Shown here: positions 25,610 to 33,135 of the stretch, in pieces | Numbering within the stretch: position 1 is the stretch's first letter | Layout of the letters: every line of letters starts with the position of its first letter | Source of the DNA: an uncultured Bacteroidia bacterium | GTDB taxonomy: Bacteria; Bacteroidota; Bacteroidia; Bacteroidales; UBA932 | Reading direction: 5' to 3' | NCBI GenBank assembly: GCA_902778855.1 | Contig: CACYZM010000002.1 | Coordinates: 1 to 64,000, forward strand | DNA length: 64,000 nucleotides | The notes under the pieces: model-generated | The model's input: the letters and a program-made list of their open reading frames with translations, nothing else | The model's database searches: none | What the model was told of the DNA's origin: nothing | Position numbers and translations under genes: made by a program

Positions 25610-25715
25610 GTGGCACCTATATGGCTGTATATCAGCCTCTTGTTAATAATCGTGTGCGTAAAAATGCGCACACGATTATCTGGAATTGGCTGATTCTCAA
25701 GATAATAAGTGCCAC
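25610..25715 (+). repeat. 106-bp REP-like palindromic element, solo copy
   Basis: Starts GTGGC and ends GTGCCAC. The centre at offset 38 is AATCGTGTGCG-taaaaatg-CGCACACGATT (25648-25677). Further nested pairs (ATCAGCC with GGCTGAT) make the whole element fold on itself. Two more copies of exactly the same length lie at 60456-60561 and 61572-61677, around a transposase gene. This copy sits in the gap between tRNA-Ala and a TetR-type gene. Confidence 0.85.
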
Positions 25716-25770
25716 AGAGCAGATGCCGATCCCTACGTTCCGTTCCGTTGGACGCTCGATCTAGCCCGGG

Positions 25771-26691
25771 CTATCGCAGCTTCGCTTTGAGACGCTGGCG
25801 GGCTTTGGTGACGGAGGCGGGGGAAATGCCCAGAAGGGCGGCCTGGTCGGAGACGGAGAACTGCAGATGGGAGAGGATGTAGACGCGAAGGTCGCCTTTC
25901 GTGAGTCCCGGATTCGTTTCCCGGAGAGATTCCGGCGTGAGATTGAAGGAATTTCGGAACACGCGTTCCAATTCGGCCCATTCGCCTTCCTGAATGTACC
26001 GGGGACTGGCGTGAAGCTGCTGTAACAGATGGTTCTGTTTCGCCAGGGTACGCATCATTACATACGAATCCAAGTCGCCGCCAGGCCCTGCAGCGGCTTT
26101 CGGAATATATTTCTCGCGGTCATCGGCTCCGGCCCGGATAACCATCAGGAAGGCGCGGACGTTTTTTCCGAAGATCTCGGAGGCTTGCGGGATACTGAGT
26201 CCGCAGCCGCCCCGGGTACAGGTATGGGCCAGTCCGAGCGCCACCAATACCATCTGATAATATAGCCTTTCTCCTTCCTGCCCTTGGAGTCCGAACGACG
26301 ATGCGATGGCGGCCAGGCACTCCGGTTTGAAGCCGACGTACGTATCGACATAGGCCTCCAGCGTCTTGGCCGGCGTTTCCGCTTCCATAATCAGCGAATA
26401 CAACTGGGGGTCATCCATCGCGAACCACAGCAGCGCCATGCCGAACCCCTTGAAAGGAGGATTGAGGGAGAAACCCGCACCAACCCTTTTCCGATAGAGA
26501 TTCCGGGCCTCCTGGCGGACGGCATCCCGAACGCCCTGGATCGAGCCGAACGAGGAGAAGATGGGATTGATGCCGCTACCCAGCGCACCGCACAGATTCC
26601 GGGCCGTGAGGGCGGACGGGCCGCCCGTACGCACCAGATTCAGGGCGGCCTCGAGGATTTTTTCTTTTGTGATGGTAACCGGCCTTGCCAT
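25771..26691 (-). CDS. TetR-type regulator with a second C-terminal helix-turn-helix
   Basis: A 306-residue probable transcription factor. Residues 1-55 form a TetR HTH (ITKEKILEAALNLVRTGGPSALTARNL, shown here only in part). The middle resembles a TetR ligand-binding helical domain (LYYQMVLVALGLAHTCTRGG). Unlike normal TetR proteins, about 90 residues follow that end in LSHLQFSVSDQAALLGISP and SVTKARQRLKAKL, which looks like a second HTH of the LuxR or sigma-region-4 kind. It diverges from an outer-membrane beta-barrel gene across 153 bases and probably controls it and itself. TACTTTTG at 26719-26726 (minus) is its likely promoter. Confidence 0.75.
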   Translation of the reverse strand: MARPVTITKEKILEAALNLVRTGGPSALTARNLCGALGSGINPIFSSFGSIQGVRDAVRQEARNLYRKRVGAGFSLNPPFKGFGMALLWFAMDDPQLYSLIMEAETPAKTLEAYVDTYVGFKPECLAAIASSFGLQGQEGERLYYQMVLVALGLAHTCTRGGCGLSIPQASEIFGKNVRAFLMVIRAGADDREKYIPKAAAGPGGDLDSYVMMRTLAKQNHLLQQLHASPRYIQEGEWAELERVFRNSFNLTPESLRETNPGLTKGDLRVYILSHLQFSVSDQAALLGISPASVTKARQRLKAKLR

Positions 26692-26718
26692 AATGGATGT
26701 TCCGTTATTATTCCTTAC

Positions 26719-26726
26719 AAAAGTAC
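26719..26726 (-). promoter_or_regulatory. Promoter -7 element of the TetR-type gene
   Basis: TACTTTTG on the minus strand, with TTG 19 bases upstream (26746-26748). The same intergenic region holds direct repeats of GTTTCCGG (starting near 26750 and 26803) and of TGTCCA, which could be operators. Confidence 0.5.
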
Positions 26727-26824
26727 AAAAACCGGGGGTCTGTCCAAGCGGTTTCCGGCATAAACCCCCAAAATGTCCACATAATTGTCCATATGGCCTT
26801 ACGTTTCCGGAACAGGATATACGC

Positions 26825-26832
26825 TACCTTTG
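26825..26832 (+). promoter_or_regulatory. Candidate -7 element of the outer-membrane protein gene
   Basis: TACCTTTG matches TAnnTTTG, 12 bases before ATG 26845. The -33 element is weak, as expected for a promoter that needs an activator or is repressed. Confidence 0.5.
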
Positions 26833-26844
26833 CCGCCGAAAAAT

Positions 26845-29226
26845 ATGGACAAAATGAAACGACTGATCGTATCTTTTATGCTTGCAGCCCTGACGCTGCC
26901 CGTCATTGCCAAAGAAGATTGGAAAGGAAAGGTGGTGGATGAAAATGGAGAACCCGTAGCCTACGCCAACGTCGCGGTACTCTCCAAGGCCGATTCCACC
27001 GTGGTATGCGGAGCGGTAACGGCAGAGGACGGGACTTTCAACATCGTTACCAGCGAAGCCGACGGTATTATGATGGTAGCCATGATGGGTTACAAAACGG
27101 TCTATCTCGCCCCTGTGGACGGTGTGTTGGTAACACTCCCGACCGATACCGAAATGCTGGAAGGCGCGGCCGTGACGGCCGTGATGCCCAAGACCCGGAT
27201 TACCGGCGAAGGCCTGCAGACCAGTGTGCGGGGCTCCGTGCTGGAAAATGCCGGCACCGCCAAGGATGTCCTGTCCAAGACCCCGGGCATGATCAAAGGG
27301 CAGAATGGTCTGGAAGTCATCGGCAAGGGCTCGCCGCTTGTCTACATCAACGGCAGGAAGGTAACCGACGCCAGTGAACTGGACCGGCTGCAGAGCAACG
27401 AGATCCAGAGCGTGGAAGTGATCACCAACCCGGGCGCCCAGTACGATGCTACCGTGCGGTCCGTCGTGCGCATCCGCACCATCCGGCGCCGGGGAGACGG
27501 TTTCGGTTTCAATCTCTACGCGCAGGATGCGCAATCGCTTCGCTGGGACAAGGGGAACGATCCCTTCGGCTCCGTCAATGTCAACTACCGGACCGGCGGC
27601 GTGGACATCTTCGGCGGAATCAACTATGCCCGCAACACCTCGCGTCAGCAGAGCGATCTGGAAAAGGCCACCTTCGGCCGGGATTACCTGCTGGAGAACA
27701 GGGGGGATCTCCTCAATGAATATTTCGGCCAGTCGCTGTACGGCAACGCCGGCGTGAACTGGCAGATGGCCGACAACCATTTCATGGGAGGCCGGATCGA
27801 ATGGGGCAAGACGCTGGAATACAACGTCCATACCGTGGTGAACGACAATGTGTGGCTCGACGGCGTTCTTACCGACAAGTTGACGACCATCTCCGACGAT
27901 ACGCTGGGAGACGGAGGTATCTACAACCTCGGTGCGAACATATATTACAACGGCGTGATCGGCGACAAACTGGGCGTGGACGTCAACCTGGATTACTATG
28001 GAACGGACAATGCCTCGGATTCGCGGTCCAAGGAGACTAGCTCCATGACGGAGAACCGGACCATCAACTCCGTCAGCCATTCCGACGGCCGGCTCTATGC
28101 CGCCAAGGCCGTGCTCTCCTATCCTGTCTGGCAAGGCCAGTTGCAGGCGGGCACCGAGGAAACGTTCTCCCGGCGTAGCGACGATTATTCCATCGCCGGC
28201 ATCGACATCCCGGCCTCGCGGGCCCAAGTCGTGGAAAACAATTATGCCGGCTTCCTGAGCTACGCGCTGATGCTTCCGAAACTGGGGCAGATGAGTGCCG
28301 GTTTGCGTTACGAATATGTGCACTACGTCTACAAAGACGCACTGGCTCCCGCCAACGACATCAGCCGCGACTACGGGAACTGGTTCCCCACCTTTTCCTA
28401 TGCGACCGTCATCGGCCCGGAACAGGCCAGGGTGCAGCTGATGGTGAACTACAGCGCAAAGACGCGCAGGCCCAATTACGCCAACCTTTCCAGCGTCGTC
28501 CGATATAACAGCCGGTATATCTGGCAGAGCGGCAATGCCGGCCTGCAGCCGGAACTCTCGCACAATGTCGGTGTCATGGCCATCTGGAAGTTCGTCACCC
28601 TGTCGGTCAATTACGCGCGGACGGACGATGCCATCATGACCTGGTCCGCCCCGATGGGCGACGAAGGCGTGGTGCTGGTCCAGCCCCGCAACATCGAGAC
28701 GCCTTTCCGGAACATGGCGGCGTTCGTGAACTTCACGCCCACCGTGGGCGTCTGGTCGATGAATTATACGCTGGGCATCCAACCCCAATGGTTGACGATC
28801 AATGCCCCGGATCCGCGGGAACCGGACGGTATCCGCAAGACGACGTTCAACGGCAAACCCATCTGTTTCACCCAACTCTTCAATACCTTTACCATTCCCG
28901 GCGGCTGGCAGTTTGAACTGGGCGGAACGGTGATGACGCCCGGTCACTTACAGAATATGTATCTCCGCAACTGGTACTGTGACATTTCCGCCGCCGTCCA
29001 GAAGACCCTGCTCAAGGACGGCTCGCTGGTCCTTCGCCTGGAGGGTGCGGACCTGGCCGGCATGGCCCACTACGACGGCAACTCCGATTTCGGCAGCCAC
29101 ACCATCATGCAGACCAATCTGATGGACACCCAGCGGATCAAGTTCTCCCTCCGCTACAGCTTCAACGCCGCCCAAAGCAAATACCGCGGCACCGGCGCCG
29201 GCGCCGACAGCAAGAACAGGATGTAA
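26845..29226 (+). CDS. Outer-membrane beta-barrel protein (TonB-receptor-like, OMP_b-brl_3 type)
   Basis: A 793-residue exported barrel. ATG 26845 or 26854 leads into MKRLIVSFMLAALTLPVIA, a signal peptide; the open frame upstream covers the promoter and is not used. Residues about 25-110 form a carboxypeptidase-regulatory-like domain (GKVVDENGEPVAYANVAV). A plug-like region follows (LSKTPGMIKGQNGLEVIGKG, then SVEVITNPGAQYDA). The rest alternates aromatic and polar residues as a barrel and ends in IKFSLRYSFN. The family takes part in uptake or export of unknown ligands. It is divergent from a TetR-type regulator, and its terminator also marks the left edge of an integrated element. Confidence 0.85.
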   Translation: MDKMKRLIVSFMLAALTLPVIAKEDWKGKVVDENGEPVAYANVAVLSKADSTVVCGAVTAEDGTFNIVTSEADGIMMVAMMGYKTVYLAPVDGVLVTLPTDTEMLEGAAVTAVMPKTRITGEGLQTSVRGSVLENAGTAKDVLSKTPGMIKGQNGLEVIGKGSPLVYINGRKVTDASELDRLQSNEIQSVEVITNPGAQYDATVRSVVRIRTIRRRGDGFGFNLYAQDAQSLRWDKGNDPFGSVNVNYRTGGVDIFGGINYARNTSRQQSDLEKATFGRDYLLENRGDLLNEYFGQSLYGNAGVNWQMADNHFMGGRIEWGKTLEYNVHTVVNDNVWLDGVLTDKLTTISDDTLGDGGIYNLGANIYYNGVIGDKLGVDVNLDYYGTDNASDSRSKETSSMTENRTINSVSHSDGRLYAAKAVLSYPVWQGQLQAGTEETFSRRSDDYSIAGIDIPASRAQVVENNYAGFLSYALMLPKLGQMSAGLRYEYVHYVYKDALAPANDISRDYGNWFPTFSYATVIGPEQARVQLMVNYSAKTRRPNYANLSSVVRYNSRYIWQSGNAGLQPELSHNVGVMAIWKFVTLSVNYARTDDAIMTWSAPMGDEGVVLVQPRNIETPFRNMAAFVNFTPTVGVWSMNYTLGIQPQWLTINAPDPREPDGIRKTTFNGKPICFTQLFNTFTIPGGWQFELGGTVMTPGHLQNMYLRNWYCDISAAVQKTLLKDGSLVLRLEGADLAGMAHYDGNSDFGSHTIMQTNLMDTQRIKFSLRYSFNAAQSKYRGTGAGADSKNRM

Positions 29227-29231
29227 GATCA

Positions 29232-29270
29232 CACAAAAAGAGGAGGTCTTTTGGACCTCCTCTTTTTGTG
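29232..29270. terminator. Bidirectional terminator, probably the original tRNA-Lys terminator
   Basis: A perfect 17-base stem (29232-29248 with 29254-29270) around TTTTG, with A5 and T5 at its base, so it can work in both directions. On the plus strand it ends the beta-barrel gene. On the minus strand it directly follows the 18-base tRNA-Lys 3' fragment, so before integration it would have ended the tRNA-Lys transcript. Confidence 0.8.
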
Positions 29271-29284
29271 ACCCGCTTGGGGCT
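29267..29284. repeat. attL: 18-base copy of the tRNA-Lys 3' end
   Basis: TGTGACCCGCTTGGGGCT, identical to 35586-35603. On the minus strand it reads as the last part of tRNA-Lys; the sequence to its right no longer matches a tRNA. Confidence 0.85.
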
Positions 29285-29330
29285 AATTTTGCCTGCTCAC
29301 AACGCATTCTATGGCATATTTTCCCGTTTT

Positions 29331-29348
29331 TGTCTCAAATATGTCTCA
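29331..29348 (+). promoter_or_regulatory. Left-end TGTCTCAAA motif (possible integrase arm site)
   Basis: TGTCTCAAATATGTCTCA. The first 16 bases are repeated exactly at 35492-35507 near the right end. Matching motifs near both ends of an element are what arm-type integrase or excisionase sites look like. Confidence 0.5.
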
Positions 29349-29455
29349 TTTTCTACCTTTTATGATATCTTCACTTAATGGTCTGGGTACCCCTACGATA
29401 GCGGTCAAAACGACAGGATAAATCGCCCCATAAACGGCTCTTTCCTCAACCAGAA

Positions 29456-29498
29456 TCGCACGAAAAGCCATCCTCAAAAACTAATCGTGCGGTTTTTT
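29456..29498 (+). terminator. Terminator-like hairpin in the left end
   Basis: TCGCACGA (29456-29463) and TCGTGCG (29485-29491) with a long loop, followed by G and T6. It would stop plus-strand transcription entering from attL. Confidence 0.45.
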
Positions 29499-29721
29499 CG
29501 TGCCCTGAAATCGCCTATAAGCGGGCATTACAAGGAAGCGTACCCCCACCTCCGGGACTCCTCCAACTGATACCCCCCTCGCGGACCGACCAGACCCACC
29601 TCCGTCTGTATAGCCCCCAACAGATAGCCGTGTATTTCGCCCAACCATTTTTCGGCTAAATAATGACTCCCTACTATACTTTTCGCTGGTACTGAACTAT
29701 TTATAGTAAAAAACACCGACT

Positions 29722-29895
29722 ATGAAAGATTACAAGCGTAAGAATCGCTCTGTCTCGCAAAAGGTACGGGACAAAATCAGCAGGACACTTACAGGGCGAA
29801 AGAAATCAGCCGACCACGCCCGTCATATCGCCGAAGGTATGCGTAGATACTGGCAGTCAGTCCCCGAAGGCAATAACGAAGAAACCGACCAATGA
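29722..29895 (+). CDS. Small basic protein with NUMOD3-like motif
   Basis: A 57-residue basic protein starting MKDYKRKNRSVSQKVRDKIS. SQKVRDKISRTLTGRKKSAD followed by HARHIAEGMRRYW resembles a NUMOD3 repeat, a short DNA-binding helix motif usually attached to homing endonucleases; here it stands alone. It overlaps the next gene by ATGA-style coupling (29892-29895). Function unknown; DNA binding is an inference. Confidence 0.6.
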   Translation: MKDYKRKNRSVSQKVRDKISRTLTGRKKSADHARHIAEGMRRYWQSVPEGNNEETDQ

Positions 29896-30155
29896 CTATG
29901 GAAACAATGCGAGAACTACTTGACAAGATGACGATGCTGGAAGAACAGGCGGCTCAGCAGGGACAGGAACAACAACCCTCAACACAAGACCCACAGGAGC
30001 AAGCGTATGAAGTGTTTGTGGCGGCGACAATCCGGGAGTTTCTGGGCTACCTACGAGCAAAGCAGAAGGCGAAGCAAAAGAAGGAACAACAGCGGCAGCA
30101 GGAGTCAATACCAAAGCGACCACCCGGTTTTTGTCCCAATCCCAATGCCGTCTAA
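29892..30155 (+). CDS. Small hypothetical protein, Gln/Lys-rich
   Basis: An 87-residue protein with a short N-terminal helix (ETMRELLDKMTMLEEQ), a glutamine-rich linker, an amphipathic segment (EVFVAATIREFLGYLRAK), a run of Lys/Gln and the ending RPPGFCPNPNAV. Its ATG overlaps the stop of the upstream gene, so the two are translated as a pair. I do not recognise the family. The 3' end overlaps that of the next, opposite gene by 4 bases. Confidence 0.55.
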   Translation: MTMETMRELLDKMTMLEEQAAQQGQEQQPSTQDPQEQAYEVFVAATIREFLGYLRAKQKAKQKKEQQRQQESIPKRPPGFCPNPNAV

Positions 30156-30406
30156 ATGTCGTTGATGGTCGTGGCTTTCCGTCCCCGGTTTCCCTCTTTC
30201 GCTATGAGGACTCCGACCCTAATGATAACACCGGTCTTATCGTTTCTATACGGCTTATCAGGGGACAATCCATAGTTTCGAAGTGAGCCGTAGGTAATCC
30301 CAATATCCTCTTTGTTGAAGTGGTCGTAAATCGCAGCGACCGACCCAAAATAGTAGTGGTCGTCTCCCCGTTGTAGGTGTATGACCTGTCTTTCTTGTTG
30401 TGCCAT
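30152..30406 (-). CDS. Small hypothetical protein of the integrated element
   Basis: An 84-residue protein from ATG 30406 (MAQQERQVIHLQRGDDHYYF). A start 13 codons upstream is possible but would lie upstream of or inside the promoter TATATTTG (30425-30432). GSVAAIYDHFNKEDIGITYG and SLRNYGLSPDKPYRND suggest a small alpha/beta fold, perhaps nucleic-acid binding. I do not recognise it. Confidence 0.6.
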   Translation of the reverse strand: MAQQERQVIHLQRGDDHYYFGSVAAIYDHFNKEDIGITYGSLRNYGLSPDKPYRNDKTGVIIRVGVLIAKEGNRGRKATTINDI

Positions 30407-30424
30407 AGCCCGTGTATTATTAGA

Positions 30425-30432
30425 CAAATATA
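30425..30432 (-). promoter_or_regulatory. Promoter -7 element of the small minus-strand gene
   Basis: TATATTTG on the minus strand, with a T-run 19 bases upstream. It decides the start of the gene at 30406. Confidence 0.55.
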
Positions 30433-30469
30433 GGGATTTCTGCATATATTAAAAAAAAGTCATATTTTA

Positions 30470-30501
30470 TTTGGTTTATACAATAAACTTGTTTATATTT
30501 G
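30470..30501 (+). promoter_or_regulatory. Full Bacteroidota-type promoter
   Basis: TTTG (30470-30473), exactly 20 bases, then TATATTTG (30494-30501). This is the best match to the consensus in the window and lies 28 bases before the DUF2693-like gene. Confidence 0.75.
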
Positions 30502-30529
30502 TATTGGCAAATAAAACGAACAAGATACT

Positions 30530-30871
30530 ATGAACACCACCATTACCACCACCACGAACAATGCTCTCGTAGCCGCTCACATTTCCGCTATCACCACCAA
30601 GACCGGCTCTGCCTATATGGGTATGAGCAAGGCACTGCTTATCGAGGAAGCAAAACGCCAAATGCGGAACGGCGTATGCCACTTCATTTACCTGAAAAAG
30701 AACGGCGAGGTCCGCGAGGCGATGGGAACGCTCGACCACTCCGTCCTCAACGCCACCCTGAAAGGTACGGGAGCAAGCCCGGAGGATTGGGGCTGCTGCT
30801 ACTACCACGATGTCATCAAGGGCGGCGGTCGTAGTTTCCGCTGGCAGAATCTGGTCGCGGTCCTCTCGTAA
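30530..30871 (+). CDS. DUF2693-like (SH3-fold) small protein
   Basis: A 113-residue protein. After a Thr-rich N-terminus and a helical part (SKALLIEEAKRQM) it has the pattern of the DUF2693 group common in Bacteroides mobile elements: YLKKNGEVREAMGTLDHSVL and then YYHDVIKGGGRSFRWQNLVAV. The biochemical role is unknown; many copies sit next to plasmid and phage genes. Strong promoter directly upstream. Confidence 0.7.
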   Translation: MNTTITTTTNNALVAAHISAITTKTGSAYMGMSKALLIEEAKRQMRNGVCHFIYLKKNGEVREAMGTLDHSVLNATLKGTGASPEDWGCCYYHDVIKGGGRSFRWQNLVAVLS

Positions 30872-30959
30872 TGTAGTCAAGCGACCAGTGTAGTCAAACA
30901 AATCCCAAACGGCATTGAATACGGACCGGGAATCGTAGTCCAACAAATCTTTGAATTTT

Positions 30960-31586
30960 ATGAACTGCTACATCTACGCAAGGGTCTCCTCCATCGGGGA
31001 CCGGCAGAACACCGAAAGACAAATCAAGAACCTCAACGAACTCGCGTCATCCAGAGGGTACGAGGTCAAAGGCATCTACGAGGAGCATATCAGCGGAGCC
31101 AAGACCAACAAGGAGCGGAAGGTGCTAACAGAATGCCTGACCGATGCGAAGGAGAACCGGATAGACCTCATCCTGTTCAGTGAACTTTCTCGTTGCGGCC
31201 GTGCCATCTGGGAAGTCCTAGAAACAATCAAGTTCTGTGCGGATAATGGCATCAACCTCCATTTCCAAAAGGAGGGACTAACCCTATTCCGGGATGGGAG
31301 GGTGGATAGCATTATGGCCATCTACATCAGTTGCCTAGGGTTTTGTGCCGAGAAGGAACGGGAGAACATCTATTTCCGTTTGTCCCAAGGGCGTGAGCTG
31401 GCGAAGCAGAAGGGCGTGAAGATGGGCCGGAAGGTAGGCAGCACAAAGTCGCGTGAGCAGAAGGAGCTGGAATACGCCAGGGTTATCAAATTGCTCCGGA
31501 GGGGTGAGAGTATGCGGAACGTGGCGAAGATTTGCGATGTGTCGCTCTCCTCGGTCCAACGGGTAAAGAAAGAATTTGACGTATAA
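30960..31586 (+). CDS. Serine recombinase of the resolvase/invertase family
   Basis: A 208-residue DNA recombinase. From ATG 30960 the catalytic serine is in MNCYIYARVSS (Ser10); an upstream TTG at 30951 is less likely. The resolvase core follows (LILFSELSRCGRAIWEVL, then GFCAEKERENIYFRLSQGRE) and ends in a Hin-type HTH (LRRGESMRNVAKICDVSLSS). Size fits invertases and resolvases, not large integrases. It may resolve multimers of the element or invert a segment; I see no obvious inverted recombination sites nearby. A perfect palindrome follows the stop. Confidence 0.88.
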   Translation: MNCYIYARVSSIGDRQNTERQIKNLNELASSRGYEVKGIYEEHISGAKTNKERKVLTECLTDAKENRIDLILFSELSRCGRAIWEVLETIKFCADNGINLHFQKEGLTLFRDGRVDSIMAIYISCLGFCAEKERENIYFRLSQGRELAKQKGVKMGRKVGSTKSREQKELEYARVIKLLRRGESMRNVAKICDVSLSSVQRVKKEFDV

Positions 31587-31590
31587 AAGA

Positions 31591-31618
31591 AATGACGGAC
31601 TGGATCCAGTCCGTCATT
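31591..31618. terminator. 28-base perfect palindrome between convergent genes
   Basis: Starts AATGACGGACTGGA and is its own complement over all 28 bases, with A/T-rich sequence on both sides. It sits 4 bases after the serine recombinase stop and 23 bases before that of the opposite gene, which fits a bidirectional terminator. A protein-binding site is possible because there is no unpaired loop. Confidence 0.6.
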
Positions 31619-31641
31619 ATTATTAAAAGTAAGTCGGCGAC

Positions 31642-32364
31642 TTAAAAACTCACCTTCAACGATAAACCAGCTGCCGGCTGCAACCCACCCGAAACATTAG
31701 TAGGGGTATAGGCGAAAAAAGGTGTAAGCTGTACATCCAGCGCTGCTCTTCGAGAACGAATATCCTGGTAGTACATGTTTTTGACCTTAGCTACATGTAC
31801 GGCATCAATGATGCTCCAAATATCCAAAGCGCCCAAACCGATTAATGGAACGAGGGCGATAGGGGCGGTACTTTCATCTTGTCCGAGAATGGCAACGGCT
31901 ATGGAAAGAGCAACATCTCCCCCGAAAATCGCTGCGGCTCTTCCCCATTCGCCGGCAACACCTTGCCCTAATCCGGGAATAAAGAAAGAAGCAACACCCG
32001 CCCAAGTCGTACTATACTCATCTGCTGCGTCATGGACATAATACTTAGTATCATAGAGTTTTTTGTACTCTTTGTATTTCATTCCTTCACGTATTTCTCC
32101 CATTGCATGATTTGAAGGATGCTCAGAAGATTGTCCGAAAATATCCTTTTCTCCATTCTCATAACGTACCATAATAATGTCATTCTTGTTAAGGACGAAA
32201 GTAGGACCATCCGGATTGTTATAATTCTTGTATTTGACCTCTTTTGCTGATACTTCAAGAATTTTTGCTTGAATATCTTCGCCTTTCTTTGTGGTAATCA
32301 AGTCCTGTGCGAACAAAGGTAGAATACTAAATAAAGACACAACGAAAACAAAAAGTTTTTTCAT
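31642..32364 (-). CDS. Exported membrane-associated protein of unknown function
   Basis: A 240-residue protein. MKKLFVFVVSLFSILPLFAQ is a signal peptide. Residues about 22-75 look like a small beta domain of a type common in Bacteroidota (TTKKGEDIQAKILEVSAKEV). A glycine-rich hydrophobic region follows (FFIPGLGQGVAGEWGRAAAI and VPLIGLGALDIWSIIDAVHV), perhaps two membrane segments, and the end LQPAAGLSLKVSF resembles an outer-membrane beta strand. It looks like a passenger gene of the element. A leader of about 50 bases follows TATCTTTG (32424-32431, minus). Confidence 0.65.
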   Translation of the reverse strand: MKKLFVFVVSLFSILPLFAQDLITTKKGEDIQAKILEVSAKEVKYKNYNNPDGPTFVLNKNDIIMVRYENGEKDIFGQSSEHPSNHAMGEIREGMKYKEYKKLYDTKYYVHDAADEYSTTWAGVASFFIPGLGQGVAGEWGRAAAIFGGDVALSIAVAILGQDESTAPIALVPLIGLGALDIWSIIDAVHVAKVKNMYYQDIRSRRAALDVQLTPFFAYTPTNVSGGLQPAAGLSLKVSF

Positions 32365-32423
32365 GGGAACTGCTAATTTGACTATAACACTTTTATTAAT
32401 ATGTAATGTCCCGAAAGACTATA

Positions 32424-32431
32424 CAAAGATA
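32424..32431 (-). promoter_or_regulatory. Candidate -7 element of the exported-protein gene
   Basis: TATCTTTG on the minus strand, 60 bases upstream of the ATG at 32364; no clear -33 element. Confidence 0.45.
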
Positions 32432-32472
32432 GATAAAAAACGATTTCATGACACTTTTCCCCATCGCAATGG

Positions 32473-33072
32473 TTATATATACATGCTCTTTTGTATTTCC
32501 TCCCACATACCGGCATAGTCAATCGTCCCATCGTCTTTGAGGTGGTCGTATGTTTGAAACGGGATGGGGCTATCCGTTGTCCCTATGCCTGTCAAAAAGT
32601 AGTAGTCATTTATCCTATCAAAAAAAATCATATACTGGTCGGTTATAATGCACCGGTCGCTTGTCCGCATCCTTTCAAGTCGCTGTATTATCTTCCTTGC
32701 TTCCCTCTGTTTCCTCTGCTCTTTCCGGTTTCCCCGTAGGTGGCCTATCGTGTTCGGGTTTCGGGCGTTGTCGACAGGGCTTACCCAACGCAGGTTGTCC
32801 GCGTAGTTGTTGAGGTGGTTTCCGTCCTTATGGTCGATTTGCGGTAGGTGGTCGGGGTTGGGGATGAACGCCTCCGCTACGAGCTGATGAACTCGTTTCC
32901 AATGTCGCTTCCCGTCTATGACTAGCCCGACCTGTGCATAACGTCCGTCTCCGTGCCCAGGTTTGAGGAGTCGCCAATCACCTCTCCGCCGGCTCCGTAC
33001 TCGTCCCTGATTACTGACCTGATACATCCCATCATATCCTTCGATGTCTTTCCATAGTTCTATCCTTATCAT
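32473..33072 (-). CDS. NUMOD4-HNH endonuclease
   Basis: A 199-residue probable DNA endonuclease. Residues 5-28 are a NUMOD4 motif (ELWKDIEGYDGMYQVSNQGR). An HNH_3 domain follows with HQLVAEAFIPNPDHLPQIDH, KDGNHLNNYADNLRWVSP and DNARN, which hold the metal-binding histidines and asparagines. Such proteins are often homing endonucleases in phages and mobile elements. The C-terminal 70 residues are unrecognised. Confidence 0.88.
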   Translation of the reverse strand: MIRIELWKDIEGYDGMYQVSNQGRVRSRRRGDWRLLKPGHGDGRYAQVGLVIDGKRHWKRVHQLVAEAFIPNPDHLPQIDHKDGNHLNNYADNLRWVSPVDNARNPNTIGHLRGNRKEQRKQREARKIIQRLERMRTSDRCIITDQYMIFFDRINDYYFLTGIGTTDSPIPFQTYDHLKDDGTIDYAGMWEEIQKSMYI

Positions 33073-33135
33073 AATCTTCCCGTTTCTCTATAAATAGTAG
33101 TAGGACAGGAAAAAGTAGATAGGATGTAAAGAAAA

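Larger units (their letters stand above)
29285..29721. other. Left end of the integrated element, non-coding
   Basis: No convincing gene. It holds the motif TGTCTCAAATATGTCTCA at 29331-29348, which recurs at the right end, and a hairpin at 29456-29498. The rest shows nothing I can name. A short minus-strand open frame at 29528-29716 has no recognisable features. Confidence 0.5.

Noticed and set aside
29528-29716. 62-residue minus-strand open frame in the left end of the integrated element
   Set aside because: No promoter, motif or neighbour supports it, and its end looks arbitrary.
30872-30959. Possible inverted recombination sites around the serine recombinase gene
   Set aside because: I could not find a convincing pair of inverted sites; only the palindrome after the gene stands out.
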